Shown: positions 50,173 to 60,831, counted from the first letter of the stretch. The stretch: DNA of 64,000 bases from Mycobacterium sp. URHB0044 (GCF_000620625.1 NZ_JIAW01000003.1:248001-312000); one strand, 5' to 3'. The notes: a model not told the origin generated them from the letters alone. Translations and numbers: made by a program.

Positions 50173-51137
50173 CCGGCGCTAACCCTTCCTCCGGCTGCGA
50201 GACGAGCGAGGGCGTTGACGACGAATGTCAGTGCGAAGAGCACGAAACCGGCCGCAATGTAGGCGCCGGTGGGCAGCGGTGAGCTGAATTCCGCTGCGGC
50301 CGAGGCGATCTTGGACGCGAAGGTGTAGCCACCGTCGAACAGAGACCAATGTCCGGCCTGTGCGGCCGTCCGAAGGATGATCAGGATCGCGATGGTCTCA
50401 CCGAGCGCACGGCCCAGCCCCAGCATGGACGCGGCGATCATTCCGCTGCGGCCGTACGGAAACACGGTCATCCGCACCACTTCCCACTTCGTGGCGCCCA
50501 GGGCCTGCGCGGCCTCGACGTGCCCCTTGGGGGTGAGGCTGAAGACTTCCCGGGTCACCGAGGTGATGATCGGCAGGATCATCACCGCCAGCACGATGCC
50601 CGCGGTGAAGATCGTTCCGCCACCGGCGAGCGAGACGTTGCCCTTGGAGAAGAGGAAGAACCAGCCCAGGTTGTCGTTGAGGAAGCGCGCCACCGGCGAC
50701 AGCCACGGCGCAAGCACGAAGATGCCCCACAGGCCGTAGACGATCGACGGCACCGCGGCCAGCAGGTCGACCATCGATCCGAACGGCTTCGCCACCCGTC
50801 GCGGGGCGTAGTTCGTCAGGAACGTCGCGATGCCGATGGCGATCGGGACGGCGATCACGAGGGCGAAGACGGAACTCAGCACCGTCACCATGAAGAGGTC
50901 CCGGATGCCGAACCGGAGGTTGGCCGCGTCGGTGGTGTTGAACTCAGTGCTGGTGATGAAGTTGACCTGGTCGGCACCCAGTGACGGAATGGCCCTGATG
51001 ATCAGGAAGAGCGCCATCAACGCGATCGCCGCGATGATCGTCCCGCCCGCGGCGATGGCGATCGAGTGGAAGATCGTGTCGCCGCGCCGACTGTTCCCAC
51101 TCTTGAGGGTCGACGCCTTGGCTGGTTTGGTCGGCAT
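50169..51137 (-). CDS. pstC: Phosphate ABC transporter permease PstC
   Basis: A 322-residue permease with six membrane helices and the EAA loop [20 protein letters not shown] followed by [22 protein letters not shown] 51137 is preferred over an extension to 51215, which would run through the intergenic hairpin. It is separated from pstS by 91 bases containing that hairpin. Confidence 0.94.
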   Translation of the reverse strand: MPTKPAKASTLKSGNSRRGDTIFHSIAIAAGGTIIAAIALMALFLIIRAIPSLGADQVNFITSTEFNTTDAANLRFGIRDLFMVTVLSSVFALVIAVPIAIGIATFLTNYAPRRVAKPFGSMVDLLAAVPSIVYGLWGIFVLAPWLSPVARFLNDNLGWFFLFSKGNVSLAGGGTIFTAGIVLAVMILPIITSVTREVFSLTPKGHVEAAQALGATKWEVVRMTVFPYGRSGMIAASMLGLGRALGETIAILIILRTAAQAGHWSLFDGGYTFASKIASAAAEFSSPLPTGAYIAAGFVLFALTFVVNALARLAAGGRVSAG

Positions 51138-51158
51138 GGAGCGATTTTCTCCGATCTG

Positions 51159-51190
51159 ACGTGGGCCCGTCGAAATTGACGAGCCCACGT
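51159..51190 (-). terminator. Hairpin between pstS and pstC
   Basis: ACGTGGGC-C-CGTC and GACG-A-GCCCACGT form a stem of 12 pairs with one mismatch and a six-base loop. It probably reduces read-through so that the binding protein PstS is made in excess over the membrane parts. Confidence 0.55.
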
Positions 51191-51228
51191 CAGTCGCGTC
51201 TGGTGTCAAGGCCATTGCGAGGTAGTGC

Positions 51229-52356
51229 TCAGGAAATCGCGGCGACGGCGGTCGTCAGCCGGGACTTGAACGCATCCGGGATCGGGATGTATCCGTTGTC
51301 CTCGAGGCCCTTTTGGCCGTTGCCGAGTGCCGACGTCAGGAACGCCTTGACGGCCTTGGCGACCTCGGGGTCCGAGTACTTCGAGCACACGATTTCATAC
51401 GTACCCAGCATGATCGGGTACGAACCCGCCTCGGTGGGCTGGTAGAACGACGCGGTGTCGAGCACGAGGTCGTTGCCCTCGCCCTTGATCTTCACGCCGT
51501 TGATCGCCTTGCCTGCGGTCTCGGCGTTGAGCTCGACGGGATCCGGGCCGGCAGACGTGATGATCTTGGCGACCGACAGGCCCTGCGACTTGGCGAACGA
51601 CCACTCGTTGTAGGTGATGGAGCCCGGCGTGTTCTTGATGGCCGCCGACGTTCCCTCGTTGCCCTTGGCGCCTTCTCCGACACCGCCTGCGAAGGACTTG
51701 CCTGCGCCCTTGCCCCAGGCGCCGCCCGACGCTGCGTCGAGGTACTTCTGGAAGTTGTCCGTCGTACCCGACTCGTCGCTGCGGAAGACGACGTTGATCG
51801 GCTCGGCCGGAAGGGTTGCGCTCCCGTTGAGCGCCTTGATCTCCGGGGCGTCCCAGGTCTTGACCGCGCCGTTGAAGATCTTGGCCACGGTCGCGCCGTC
51901 CAGGACGAGGCCGTCGACGCCTGCCACGTTGTAGGTGACCGCGATCGGGCCGAAGACCGTCGGCAGGTTCAACGCGGGACTGCCGCAGCGCTCGGCCGCC
52001 TTGGCGATCTCGCCCTTCGACTCGTTCAGCGGTGAATCGGAGCCGCCGAAGTCGGTCTGGCCGCCGAGGAACTCGGACACGCCGGCGCCGGATCCGCTCG
52101 AGGTGTAGTTGAGAGTCTGTCCGGGGCAGTCGGTTTCGTAGGCGGTGACGAACCTGGTCATCGCGTTCGCCTGGGCCGAAGAGCCGCTCGACTTCAGCGC
52201 CTTCTTGCCGCCGCAGTCCGCGGCGGCCGCAACGTCACCCTTGGTGCCACCGCTGGTGGTCTCCGTCGAGGCATTGTTGTCACTCCCACATGCCGACAGC
52301 AGCAAGGCACCGGCAGCCAGCAGGCTGAGCGCGGCACCCGTCCGATTGGGCTTCAC
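51229..52356 (-). CDS. pstS: Phosphate-binding lipoprotein PstS
   Basis: A 375-residue periplasmic-type binding protein. The lipoprotein signal ends in LSAC with Cys23. The mature part has the phosphate-binding landmarks [42 protein letters not shown] and [10 protein letters not shown]. It is the first gene of pstS-C-A-B-regulator-pstB. PHO-box-like repeats lie 140-155 bases upstream. Confidence 0.95.
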   Translation of the reverse strand: MKPNRTGAALSLLAAGALLLSACGSDNNASTETTSGGTKGDVAAAADCGGKKALKSSGSSAQANAMTRFVTAYETDCPGQTLNYTSSGSGAGVSEFLGGQTDFGGSDSPLNESKGEIAKAAERCGSPALNLPTVFGPIAVTYNVAGVDGLVLDGATVAKIFNGAVKTWDAPEIKALNGSATLPAEPINVVFRSDESGTTDNFQKYLDAASGGAWGKGAGKSFAGGVGEGAKGNEGTSAAIKNTPGSITYNEWSFAKSQGLSVAKIITSAGPDPVELNAETAGKAINGVKIKGEGNDLVLDTASFYQPTEAGSYPIMLGTYEIVCSKYSDPEVAKAVKAFLTSALGNGQKGLEDNGYIPIPDAFKSRLTTAVAAIS

Positions 52357-52377
52357 GTAGCTCCTTCAAAGATTCAG

Positions 52378-52391
52378 GGTGAACGGTCACC
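52378..52391. promoter_or_regulatory. Inverted repeat in the pstS leader
   Basis: GGTGAACGGTCACC has five-base arms GGTGA/TCACC and lies about 22 bases upstream of the pstS ATG. It may be an operator or part of the 5' leader. Confidence 0.35.
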
Positions 52392-52494
52392 GCCGCCACC
52401 GGTAGAACGCGCGGATGATGTCCGTCCGCGGGCAGGCCCCATGGCCATCCGCGACAAAACCTAGGCGGCCGTGGTGAATGCCCGACCTTGCTTG

Positions 52495-52512
52495 GATGAA
52501 CGCAAGATGAAC
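52495..52512 (-). promoter_or_regulatory. PHO-box-like direct repeat before pstS
   Basis: GATGAAC-GCAA-GATGAAC on the plus strand, that is GTTCATC-TTGC-GTTCATC toward pstS. The seven-base units are identical and spaced 11 bases apart, the same form as 44601-44618 before phoY2. Confidence 0.6.
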
Positions 52513-52551
52513 CGGCGCCCGTCGGCGGGATGACGCCGGCCACCCGGCGGG

Positions 52552-54242
<1,691 letters not shown>

Positions 54243-54395
54243 GCCCGGGAAGATTGCCCGGCTCCATCAACGACGACGGAGTTCCGGTCACCGCCCAGTT
54301 TCATGGCTGACACGCGGCCGTTACCGACCAACGATCGTCTAACGATAGCGTGCCACCTGCGAATTAGCCGTGCTGAGCATCAGGGACGGAATCCG

Positions 54396-55211
54396 GTGGG
54401 CAAGAATGTGCAGGTGCGCAAGCTGCTGATCGGCCTTCTAGCGGCGCTGACATCGCTGATCATGGTCGCCGTCGGCGCCGACTTCGGTGCGGCGATCTAC
54501 GCCGAGTACCGCTGGGCACGCAGCGTACGCACGGCCAACTCCCTCGGGTTCGACCCGTGGGTGGGCATCCTGGGATTCCCCTTCGCCACGCAGCCAGCCG
54601 GGCGCGAGTACCGGGAGGTGGAGATCCGCGCCAACGGCGTCGACCACCCCGTCGTGGGCAAGGCGTCGCTCGAGGCGACGTTCCACGACCTCGACCTGAC
54701 CGGCACGTCCTGGCTGATCGGCCCGGACGCCAAACTTCCGGCCGGCAAGCTGGAGAGCCGGATCATCGTCGACTCGACGCACCTCGGGCGCTTCATGGGC
54801 ATCAAGGACCTGCTGGTCGAAGCGCCGCCGAAGGAGACCAACGACGCCACGGGCGGCACCACCGAGTCCGGCATCTCCAACAACAAGGGGCTGGTCTTCA
54901 CCGGAACGCCGACGGCCGCACAGTACGACGAGAAGGTCAGCGTGTCGGTCGACCTGTCCATCGGCGGCGCCGACGCCACCACCTTGGTGTTCACCGCCAC
55001 CGGGGTGCTGACCGGCGCTGGGACGGCCGATCAGGAGGTGCCCGAGGAGAAGCAGGCCGCCGTACTGAAGGCGTTCAGCGGCAGCATGCCCGGAATGAAG
55101 CTGCCCTTCGGGATCGGGCCCACCAGCGAGGGGGCCAGGGGCTCGGACGTCATCATCGAGGGGATCACCACGGGAGTAACCGTGCCGCTCGGGGGGTTCA
55201 GACAGTCATGA
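54396..55211 (+). CDS. lmeA: LmeA-like lipomannan elongation factor (DUF2993)
   Basis: A 271-residue exported protein with one N-terminal membrane or signal segment (RKLLIGLLAALTSLIMVAVG) followed by a DUF2993 lipid-binding beta domain (GFPFATQPAGREYREVEIRA, EATFHDLDLTGTSWLIGP). The homologue Rv0817c/LmeA is needed for normal lipomannan elongation. GTG 54396 has AGGGACGGA upstream. Its stop overlaps the thiX start, so the pair is one operon. Confidence 0.85.
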   Translation: MGKNVQVRKLLIGLLAALTSLIMVAVGADFGAAIYAEYRWARSVRTANSLGFDPWVGILGFPFATQPAGREYREVEIRANGVDHPVVGKASLEATFHDLDLTGTSWLIGPDAKLPAGKLESRIIVDSTHLGRFMGIKDLLVEAPPKETNDATGGTTESGISNNKGLVFTGTPTAAQYDEKVSVSVDLSIGGADATTLVFTATGVLTGAGTADQEVPEEKQAAVLKAFSGSMPGMKLPFGIGPTSEGARGSDVIIEGITTGVTVPLGGFRQS

Positions 55212-55633
55212 GTACGTCACTGGCCATCGTGATCACGGTGCTCATCGCGGCACTGGGCCTGGCATACGTGATCGGCCGGCTGATGACGCTGCGAGCCGGG
55301 ATGATGCGCGAGACGGCCCACGACGCCGCCGACGTCGACACCACCGACCTGGGGTTGTCAGGCACCGGACCGACGGTAGTGCACTTCAGCGCGGTGTGGT
55401 GTGGCCCGTGTGCGGGGGTCCGCCGGGTGGTCAACCAGGTGTGCACCGAACTGCCGGCGGTGGCTCACGTCGAGATCGACATGGACGCCAATCCCGCGGC
55501 GGCGCGGCGGCTTTCGGTGCTGTCGTTGCCGACTACCTTCATCTTCGACGCCGGCGGTCGCCAGCGATACCGCACCAGCGGCGTTCCCACGGCCGCTGAC
55601 CTGCGCTCCGCGCTCGAACCGCTATTGGCTTGA
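55208..55633 (+). CDS. thiX: Membrane-anchored thioredoxin-like protein
   Basis: A 141-residue protein with an N-terminal membrane helix (SLAIVITVLIAALGLAYVIG) and a thioredoxin domain with active site VWCGPC (Cys65/Cys68) and the cis-Pro segment LSLPTTFIF. It corresponds to ThiX (Rv0816c). ATG 55208 overlaps the lmeA stop by four bases. It probably reduces disulfides on the outer face of the membrane, although the partner is unknown. Confidence 0.9.
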   Translation: MSTSLAIVITVLIAALGLAYVIGRLMTLRAGMMRETAHDAADVDTTDLGLSGTGPTVVHFSAVWCGPCAGVRRVVNQVCTELPAVAHVEIDMDANPAAARRLSVLSLPTTFIFDAGGRQRYRTSGVPTAADLRSALEPLLA

Positions 55634-55661
55634 CGGCTTCGTTTTTTACCGTGGACTTGGG

Positions 55662-55675
55662 TAAGCTGACGGGCG
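55662..55675 (+). promoter_or_regulatory. Promoter of the leaderless poly-Cys leader ORF
   Basis: The -10 box TAAGCT (55662-55667) lies seven bases before GTG 55675 and no ribosome-binding site is present. This fits a transcript starting at the GTG. Confidence 0.65.
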
Positions 55676-55767
55676 TGCCAACCCGCCTCGAGCTCCGGCT
55701 CACCAAGCGCCGCGCAGTTGATCTGTGCCGCGTCGCGGGTTGCTGCTGTTGTTGTTGTAGCTGCTGA
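55675..55767 (+). CDS. Poly-cysteine leader peptide (cysteine-responsive attenuator)
   Basis: A 30-residue leaderless reading frame starting VPTRLELRLTKRRAVDLCR and ending AGCCCCCCSC and TGA. Poly-Cys leaderless ORFs of this type are established in mycobacteria as translational sensors that attenuate downstream sulfur genes when cysteine is plentiful. The downstream operon here is DUF4395-cysA2-sseC2. The codon run TGC TGC TGT TGT TGT TGT is exactly what such a sensor needs. Confidence 0.85.
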   Translation: MPTRLELRLTKRRAVDLCRVAGCCCCCCSC

Positions 55768-55858
55768 GTAGCCGCGCCCCCACTTCGCGCCGCGCTCGGA
55801 GCAGCCTTGGTGGCCTGCTCGCAACCCGACATTGACAACATCAGGAGCATTCATTCTC

Positions 55859-56323
55859 GTGTCGAACATCACAACCGGACCACAACAGGTCGACGTCCGG
55901 GGTCCCCGCTTTGCGGCCTGGGTGACCACGTTCGTCATCGCGGCCACGCTCATCGTCTCGGCGTTCAGCACCGCCGCCGCGGCCGTCATCCTCGGCCTCC
56001 AGGCCGTGGTGTTCGCCATCGGTGCGGCGGCAGGCCCGCGCCAGCATCCCTACGGCCGGCTCTTCGCCACCTTCGTCGCTCCGCGGCTGGGCCCGGTCAC
56101 CGATCGCGAGCCCGTCGCACCGCTGAAGTTCGCCCAGTTCGTCGGCCTCCTGTTCGCGGTCGTCGGCGCGGCCGGCTTCGCGGCGGGGGTGACGGCGCTG
56201 GGTCTCACGGCGACCGCCTTCGCGTTGGTCGCCGCGTTTCTCAACGCCGCCTTCGGCATCTGCCTTGGCTGCCAGCTGTACCCGCTCGTCACCCGTCTGC
56301 GACGCACACCCACATCCGTCTGA
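55859..56323 (+). CDS. DUF4395 membrane protein
   Basis: A 154-residue protein with four hydrophobic segments (AAWVTTFVIAATLIVSAFST, AVILGLQAVVFAIGAAAG, FAQFVGLLFAVVGAAGFAAG, GLTATAFALVAAFLNAAFGI) and the DUF4395 ending FGICLGCQLYPL with a Cys-x-x-Cys pair. GTG 55859 has AGGAG upstream. It is the first structural gene after the poly-Cys leader and lies just before cysA2. Its sulfur context suggests a role in thiosulfate or persulfide handling; the reaction is unknown. Confidence 0.82.
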   Translation: MSNITTGPQQVDVRGPRFAAWVTTFVIAATLIVSAFSTAAAAVILGLQAVVFAIGAAAGPRQHPYGRLFATFVAPRLGPVTDREPVAPLKFAQFVGLLFAVVGAAGFAAGVTALGLTATAFALVAAFLNAAFGICLGCQLYPLVTRLRRTPTSV

Positions 56324-56358
56324 ACTTCAAAAGCAAGGCAATCGAAAGGATTCCGTAC

Positions 56359-57192
56359 ATGGCTCGCTCCGACGTCCTGGTCACGACTGACTGGGCCGAG
56401 AGCAATCTCGACGCACCGAACATCGTCTTCGTCGAGGTCGACGAGGACACGTCGGCCTACGAAGGCGGCCACATCAAGGGCGCCGTCCGGCTGGACTGGA
56501 AGACAGAGCTGCAGGACCAGGTCAAGCGTGACTTCGTCGACCAGCAGCAGTTCTCGAAGTTGTTGTCCGACAAGGGCATCAGCAACGACGACACGGTGAT
56601 CCTCTACGGCGGCAACAACAACTGGTTCGCCGCCTACGCCTACTGGTACTTCAAGCTGTACGGCCACCAGGACGTGAAGCTGCTCGACGGCGGCCGCAAG
56701 AAGTGGGAGCTCGACGGCCGCCCGCTCGTCACCGAGGTGCCCTCCCGGCCCTCCACGTCGTACTCCGCACAGGCGCCGGACAACAGCATCCGCGCGTTCC
56801 GCGACGAGGTCATCGCCGCGATCAACAACAAGAACCTGGTCGACGTGCGGTCCCCCGACGAGTTCTCGGGCAAGATCCTCGCTCCCGCGCATCTGCCGCA
56901 GGAGCAGAGCCAGCGGCCCGGGCATATCCCCGGCGCCATCAACGTTCCGTGGAGCAAGGCGGCCAACGAGGACGGCACGTTCAAGTCCGATGAGGACCTG
57001 GCGAAGTTGTACGCCGAGGCCGGCTTGGACGGCCAGAAGGAAACCATCGCCTACTGCCGGATCGGTGAGCGCTCGTCGCACACCTGGTTCGTGCTGCAGG
57101 AACTGTTGGGACACGAAAACGTCAAGAACTACGACGGCAGTTGGACGGAATACGGCTCCCTCGTTGGGGCCCCGATCGAGTTGGGAAGTTGA
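56359..57192 (+). CDS. cysA2: Thiosulfate sulfurtransferase (rhodanese)
   Basis: A 277-residue tandem-rhodanese enzyme. The N-terminal inactive domain carries FVEVDEDTSAYEGGHIKGAV; the C-terminal domain has VDVRSPDEFSG and the catalytic Cys233 in AYCRIGERSSHTW. Length and sequence fit M. tuberculosis CysA2/CysA3. ATG 56359 has GAAAGGA upstream. It is followed one base later by sseC2. Confidence 0.95.
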   Translation: MARSDVLVTTDWAESNLDAPNIVFVEVDEDTSAYEGGHIKGAVRLDWKTELQDQVKRDFVDQQQFSKLLSDKGISNDDTVILYGGNNNWFAAYAYWYFKLYGHQDVKLLDGGRKKWELDGRPLVTEVPSRPSTSYSAQAPDNSIRAFRDEVIAAINNKNLVDVRSPDEFSGKILAPAHLPQEQSQRPGHIPGAINVPWSKAANEDGTFKSDEDLAKLYAEAGLDGQKETIAYCRIGERSSHTWFVLQELLGHENVKNYDGSWTEYGSLVGAPIELGS

Positions 57193-57193
57193 T

Positions 57194-57496
57194 ATGTGCT
57201 CTGCACCGAAGCAAGGACTGACGTTGCCCTCCAGCGTTGACCTCGAGAAGGAAACGGTGATCACCGGCCGCGTCGTCGATGGCTCCGGCCAGACCGTGGG
57301 CGGCGCGTTCGTGCGCCTGCTCGACGCCAGCGACGAGTTCACCGCCGAGGTCGTCGCGTCGGCCACCGGTGACTTCCGGTTCTTCGCCGCGCCGGGCACC
57401 TGGACGCTGCGCGCCCTGTCGCCTGCGGGCAACGGCGACGCCAGCGTGGCGCCGTCCGGAGCGGGAATCCACGAGGTCGACGTCAAGGTCGCCTGA
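57194..57496 (+). CDS. sseC2: Sulfur-metabolism protein SseC-like (DUF1416)
   Basis: A 100-residue DUF1416 protein starting MCSAPKQGLTLPSSVDLEKE and ending ASVAPSGAGIHEVDVKVA, with a carboxypeptidase-regulatory-like beta fold (TGRVVDGSGQTVGGAFVRLL). It always follows cysA2-type genes in mycobacteria. ATG 57194 is one base after the cysA2 stop. The conserved Cys2 may carry sulfur; the function is not established. Confidence 0.92.
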   Translation: MCSAPKQGLTLPSSVDLEKETVITGRVVDGSGQTVGGAFVRLLDASDEFTAEVVASATGDFRFFAAPGTWTLRALSPAGNGDASVAPSGAGIHEVDVKVA

Positions 57497-57577
57497 CCTC
57501 ACCGTCGCCTGGGACTGGCGGGGATGGGCGCGGCCCCGGTCGCGCCGCTCCGCCCCGCCGGAACTAGACTCGTCATC

Positions 57578-57673
57578 GTGGTGCTCTTCTTCGAGATCCT
57601 GCTCGTCGCGGCGGTTGTCGTCATCACCTGGTTCGCGCTCTACGCGCTGTACCGCCTGGTCACTGACGACTAG
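57578..57673 (+). CDS. 31-residue single-span membrane peptide
   Basis: A short leaderless ORF reading [20 protein letters not shown] then [11 protein letters not shown]: one membrane helix with a charged C-terminus. The box TAGACT (57565-57570) ends seven bases before GTG 57578. Its TAG stop overlaps the GTG of the nitrobindin gene at 57673, indicating coupling. The function is unknown. Confidence 0.7.
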   Translation: MVLFFEILLVAAVVVITWFALYALYRLVTDD

Positions 57674-58338
57674 TGACCCCCGAGGACAAGCAGGCGGGCG
57701 CAGTTCCGCCGCGCTCCGGGGACCGCGCCGTCGCGGCCGCCGCCGAGCGGGCGAAGACCACGGCCGCCCGCAACGTTCCGGCCTTCGGCGACCTTCCGCT
57801 GCCCGCCGACACGGCCAATCTCCGCAAGGGCGTCGGACTCAACGACGCACTTCTCGCTCTGCTGCCCCTCGTCGGAGTGTGGCGCGGCGAGGGCGAGGGC
57901 CGCGACGCCCACGGCGACTACCGATTCGGCCAGCAGATCATCGTGTCCCACGACGGCGGCGACTATCTCAATTGGGAGGCGCGCTCCTGGCGACTCTCCG
58001 AAACCGGCGAATACGAGGCACCGGACCTGCGTGAGACCGGCTACTGGCGGTTCGTCGACGACCCGACCGATCCCGGCGAATCGCAGGCCATCGAACTCCT
58101 GCTGGCCCATTCCGCCGGTTACGTCGAACTGTTCTACGGCAGCCCGATCACCCAGTCGTCCTGGGAGTTGGTGACCGACGCGTTGGCCCGCAGCAAGTCC
58201 GGTGTCCTGGTCGGCGGCGCCAAGCGTCTCTACGGCATCGTCGAGGGCGGCGATCTGGCGTACGTCGAGGAGCGGGTGGACGCCGACGGCGGCCTGGTGC
58301 CGCACCTGTCCGCCCGGCTGGCGCGGTTCGTCGGCTAG
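57673..58338 (+). CDS. Nitrobindin-like haem-binding protein (DUF1794)
   Basis: A 221-residue protein with a beta-barrel of the nitrobindin/THAP4-like family. Key features are the lipocalin-like [20 protein letters not shown] and the C-terminal [20 protein letters not shown] with the His usually binding haem. Its homologue Rv0813c has a fatty-acid-binding-protein-like fold. GTG 57673 overlaps the stop of the small membrane peptide. Ferric haem-nitrobindins isomerise peroxynitrite; whether this one does is unknown. Confidence 0.88.
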   Translation: MTPEDKQAGAVPPRSGDRAVAAAAERAKTTAARNVPAFGDLPLPADTANLRKGVGLNDALLALLPLVGVWRGEGEGRDAHGDYRFGQQIIVSHDGGDYLNWEARSWRLSETGEYEAPDLRETGYWRFVDDPTDPGESQAIELLLAHSAGYVELFYGSPITQSSWELVTDALARSKSGVLVGGAKRLYGIVEGGDLAYVEERVDADGGLVPHLSARLARFVG

Positions 58339-58598
58339 TGCGGCTCACTCCCCTGGCTGCGGCCGTCCTCGCCGCGTGCGCGCTCAGCACGGCGTCGTGC
58401 GCCTCGTCGACCGACCCGCAGCCCGCACCGACGACGAATGCACCCGCCGCCGGTCACGGCTCCTACGCGTCATGCCTCGCCGACCACGGCGTGCAGGCAC
58501 CGCCGCTCGGTCCGGGGGCGCCCGCCGGCGTCGACCCGCAGACCTGGGCGCAGGCCCAGCAGGCCTGCGCGGACAAGGCGCCGGGCCCCGTCTCCTAG
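58338..58598 (+). CDS. Small exported protein, possible lipoprotein
   Basis: An 86-residue protein with a signal sequence (MRLTPLAAAVLAACALSTAS then CAS). The possible lipobox TASC is weak. The mature part is Pro/Ala-rich with two further cysteines (YASCLADHG, QQACADKAP) that resemble the short exported proteins with a DxGxxxP/CxxxHG-like core common in actinobacteria. GTG 58338 overlaps the nitrobindin stop. Function unknown. Confidence 0.65.
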   Translation: MRLTPLAAAVLAACALSTASCASSTDPQPAPTTNAPAAGHGSYASCLADHGVQAPPLGPGAPAGVDPQTWAQAQQACADKAPGPVS

Positions 58599-58626
58599 CG
58601 GGCGCGGGCGACCCCAGACATGGAGC

Positions 58627-58677
58627 GGCCCCCGAGCCTTGGTTCCTGGTATGGACGGACCGAGGGGCTCGGGGGCC
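58627..58677 (+). terminator. Terminator hairpin after the 57.5-58.6 kb gene set
   Basis: GGCCCCCGAGCC (58627-58638) and GGCTCGGGGGCC (58666-58677) form a perfect 12-bp stem with a 27-base loop, 29 bases after the last stop. The remaining stretch to 58872 holds only small hairpins and no recognisable gene. Confidence 0.65.
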
Positions 58678-58872
58678 GGGTGGCTGCGGGGAATTCGCCA
58701 GCGCGCGCAGGTAATTCACTTGCACGTTGAGCAACGAATACGCCCGGCGCTGCTAGCTGGCAGCCACCTCACATGTCCATGAGTCAATCGAAATCTCGGA
58801 CCACCTCCTCTCCTGTGTACGAGCGACCGTACTCCCGAAGCGGGAGACCGACAACCGATTTTCGCCCTCCGC

Positions 58873-59712
58873 TCAATCGGCACGCAGGATGGCGGCGTCG
58901 ACCAGGTCGGTCACCTCCGCCGCCCTCGGCGCCTGGCGCAGCGGCGCCCCGTCCAGGGTGTGCACGCGGGCGGCCAACGTCACACTCGACAGCAACCAGA
59001 CACCTTGAGCGGCAACGAGATCCGCGACGCCGAACTGCTGCTCCTGGCAGGCCAGCCCGCGGCCACGTGCCTCGACGAACAGTGCCCCGACGGTGGTGCC
59101 CGGCAGGATCGGCAGCGACGCGGGCGGGGTGAGGAGTTCGCCGTCTTCGGTGGCGATGAGGACCGCCGAGCGCGGCCCCTCGAGCACGGTGCCGTCGGCG
59201 GCGACGAACACCACGTCGTCGGCTCCGATGCGCTGGGCGTGCCGCAACGCCGCCGCGTTGGCGGCGTACGACAGCGACTTCACGCCGGCCAACGACCAGG
59301 GGGCGCTGGCGGAAGGTCCACGCTCGAGGGTCACGGCTGCGATGCCGTCCCGCCGCGCGGTCACGGCCCGCTCGGGAACGGCCGACACCGTGACGAAGGC
59401 CAGCGTTCGGGCCCGGCCGAGCAGCAACCGCAGCACCGCATCCCCGGGATGCGCCCAGTTCCCCACCGCGGCAGCGACGGCGTGCCGCCACCGCGCCGGC
59501 TCCGGTGCGGGCAACCCAGTGATCGCGGCCGAGGTGGCCAGCCGCGCCAGGTGCGCGCCAAGCAGGCAGGGTCGCCCGTCGCGGACCAACACCGTCTCGA
59601 ACACCCCGTCGCCGCGCAGCAGCATGGGATCGTCGGCACACACCGACGCGGCCCGTGGGTCGATCACCAGCCCGTCGAGCGTGACGACGACTGTTCCGAT
59701 CACCACGAGCAC
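58873..59712 (-). CDS. pabC: Aminodeoxychorismate lyase (PLP class IV)
   Basis: A 279-residue fold-type IV PLP enzyme that releases p-aminobenzoate for folate synthesis. It shows RGDGVFETVLV at the start, the PLP lysine in GVKSLSYAANAAAL (about residue 145) and TVLEGPRSAVLI then LPILPGTTVGAL. The start is GTG 59712; GTG 59706 or 59703 are equally possible given the TACCCT box at 59715-59720. It is divergent from ygfZ. Confidence 0.88.
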   Translation of the reverse strand: MLVVIGTVVVTLDGLVIDPRAASVCADDPMLLRGDGVFETVLVRDGRPCLLGAHLARLATSAAITGLPAPEPARWRHAVAAAVGNWAHPGDAVLRLLLGRARTLAFVTVSAVPERAVTARRDGIAAVTLERGPSASAPWSLAGVKSLSYAANAAALRHAQRIGADDVVFVAADGTVLEGPRSAVLIATEDGELLTPPASLPILPGTTVGALFVEARGRGLACQEQQFGVADLVAAQGVWLLSSVTLAARVHTLDGAPLRQAPRAAEVTDLVDAAILRAD

Positions 59713-59739
59713 CGAGGGTAAACGCTCAACCGAACTCCG

Positions 59740-59752
59740 TAGAGTTGAGTCA
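59740..59752 (+). promoter_or_regulatory. Leaderless promoter of ygfZ
   Basis: TAGAGT (59740-59745) ends six bases before ATG 59752. No ribosome-binding site is present. Confidence 0.55.
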
Positions 59753-60831
59753 TGTCCGCCGTACCCACACCCGACGCCAGCCCCGACTCAGGCGCCGTGT
59801 GGCATTACGGCGACCCGCTCGGGGAACAACGCTCCGCTGCAAAGGCCGCCGTGATCGTGGATCGCTCGCACCGCGCGACGCTTCGACTGACCGGAAACGA
59901 TCGGCGCACCTGGCTGCACAGCATCTCCAGCCAGCACGTCAGCGAACTCCCCGACGGGGCCGTCGTCGAGAATTTGAGCCTCGACGGCCAGGGCCGTGTC
60001 GAAGATCACTGGGTACAGACCGAAGTCGACGGCGCCACGATCATCGACACCGAGCCGTGGCGTGCCGAGCCGTTGCTGGCCTACCTCCGCAAGATGGTGT
60101 TCTGGGCCGACGTCGTCGTCGAACCGGCCGATCTCGCGGTGTTCTCGCTGCTCGGGCCCGGCCTGCGGGACCAGGCGGTCCTCACGGCCCTCGGGGTCGA
60201 CGAACTGCCCGCACCGGCCACCGCCACCCCGCTGGCCGGCGGCGGCTTCATTCGGAGCGTGCACGACGGCGAGGTGGACGTGGTCGTCCCCCGCGACGCG
60301 GCAGCCGACTGGCAGGCCAAGCTGGTCGCCGCGGGTGTCCGGCCAGCAGGCGTCTGGGCGTACGAGGCGCATCGGGTGGCAGCGGTGCGCCCCCGCCTTG
60401 GCGTCGACACCGACGAGCGGACCATCCCGCACGAGGTCGGGTGGATCGGCGGGCCCGGCGAGGGCGCCGTCCACCTGGACAAGGGCTGCTACCGCGGCCA
60501 GGAAACCGTCGCGCGGGTCCACAATCTGGGCAAACCGCCGCGCATGCTGGTCCTTCTGCACCTGGACGGCGAGTCCGACCGCCCCGTCACCGGGGATCCG
60601 GTGCTGGCCGCCGGGCGCGCCGTCGGGCGGCTCGGCACCGTCGTCGACCACGTCGACCTCGGTCCGATCGCGCTGGCCTTGGTCAAGCGGGGCCTGCCCG
60701 CCGACCTCGAACTGACCACCGGCGGCGAGTCTGCGGTGGCCGCCGCGATCGACCCGGATTCGTTGCCGGTGGACGACGGAGTGGGCGCCGGACGGCTCGC
60801 GGTGGAACGACTTCGCGGCCGTTCGCGTTGA
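59752..60831 (+). CDS. ygfZ: Folate-binding YgfZ/GcvT-like iron-sulfur assembly protein
   Basis: A 359-residue COG0354 protein involved in folate-dependent maturation or repair of Fe-S enzymes. The diagnostic motif is DKGCYRGQETVAR with the conserved Cys; other landmarks are LRLTGNDRRTWLHSISSQHV and FSLLGPGLRDQAVL. ATG 59752 is leaderless. It is divergent from pabC, a folate synthesis gene. Confidence 0.92.
   Translation: MSAVPTPDASPDSGAVWHYGDPLGEQRSAAKAAVIVDRSHRATLRLTGNDRRTWLHSISSQHVSELPDGAVVENLSLDGQGRVEDHWVQTEVDGATIIDTEPWRAEPLLAYLRKMVFWADVVVEPADLAVFSLLGPGLRDQAVLTALGVDELPAPATATPLAGGGFIRSVHDGEVDVVVPRDAAADWQAKLVAAGVRPAGVWAYEAHRVAAVRPRLGVDTDERTIPHEVGWIGGPGEGAVHLDKGCYRGQETVARVHNLGKPPRMLVLLHLDGESDRPVTGDPVLAAGRAVGRLGTVVDHVDLGPIALALVKRGLPADLELTTGGESAVAAAIDPDSLPVDDGVGAGRLAVERLRGRSR

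Noticed and set aside
56050..57486. Open minus-strand frame of 478 codons
   Set aside because: Antisense to DUF4395, cysA2 and sseC2; long because of high-GC codon structure.
58678..58872. Small minus-strand ORF or sRNA upstream of the nitrobindin operon terminator
   Set aside because: Short hairpins and a GTG-started frame exist, but neither a convincing promoter nor conserved protein features could be seen.
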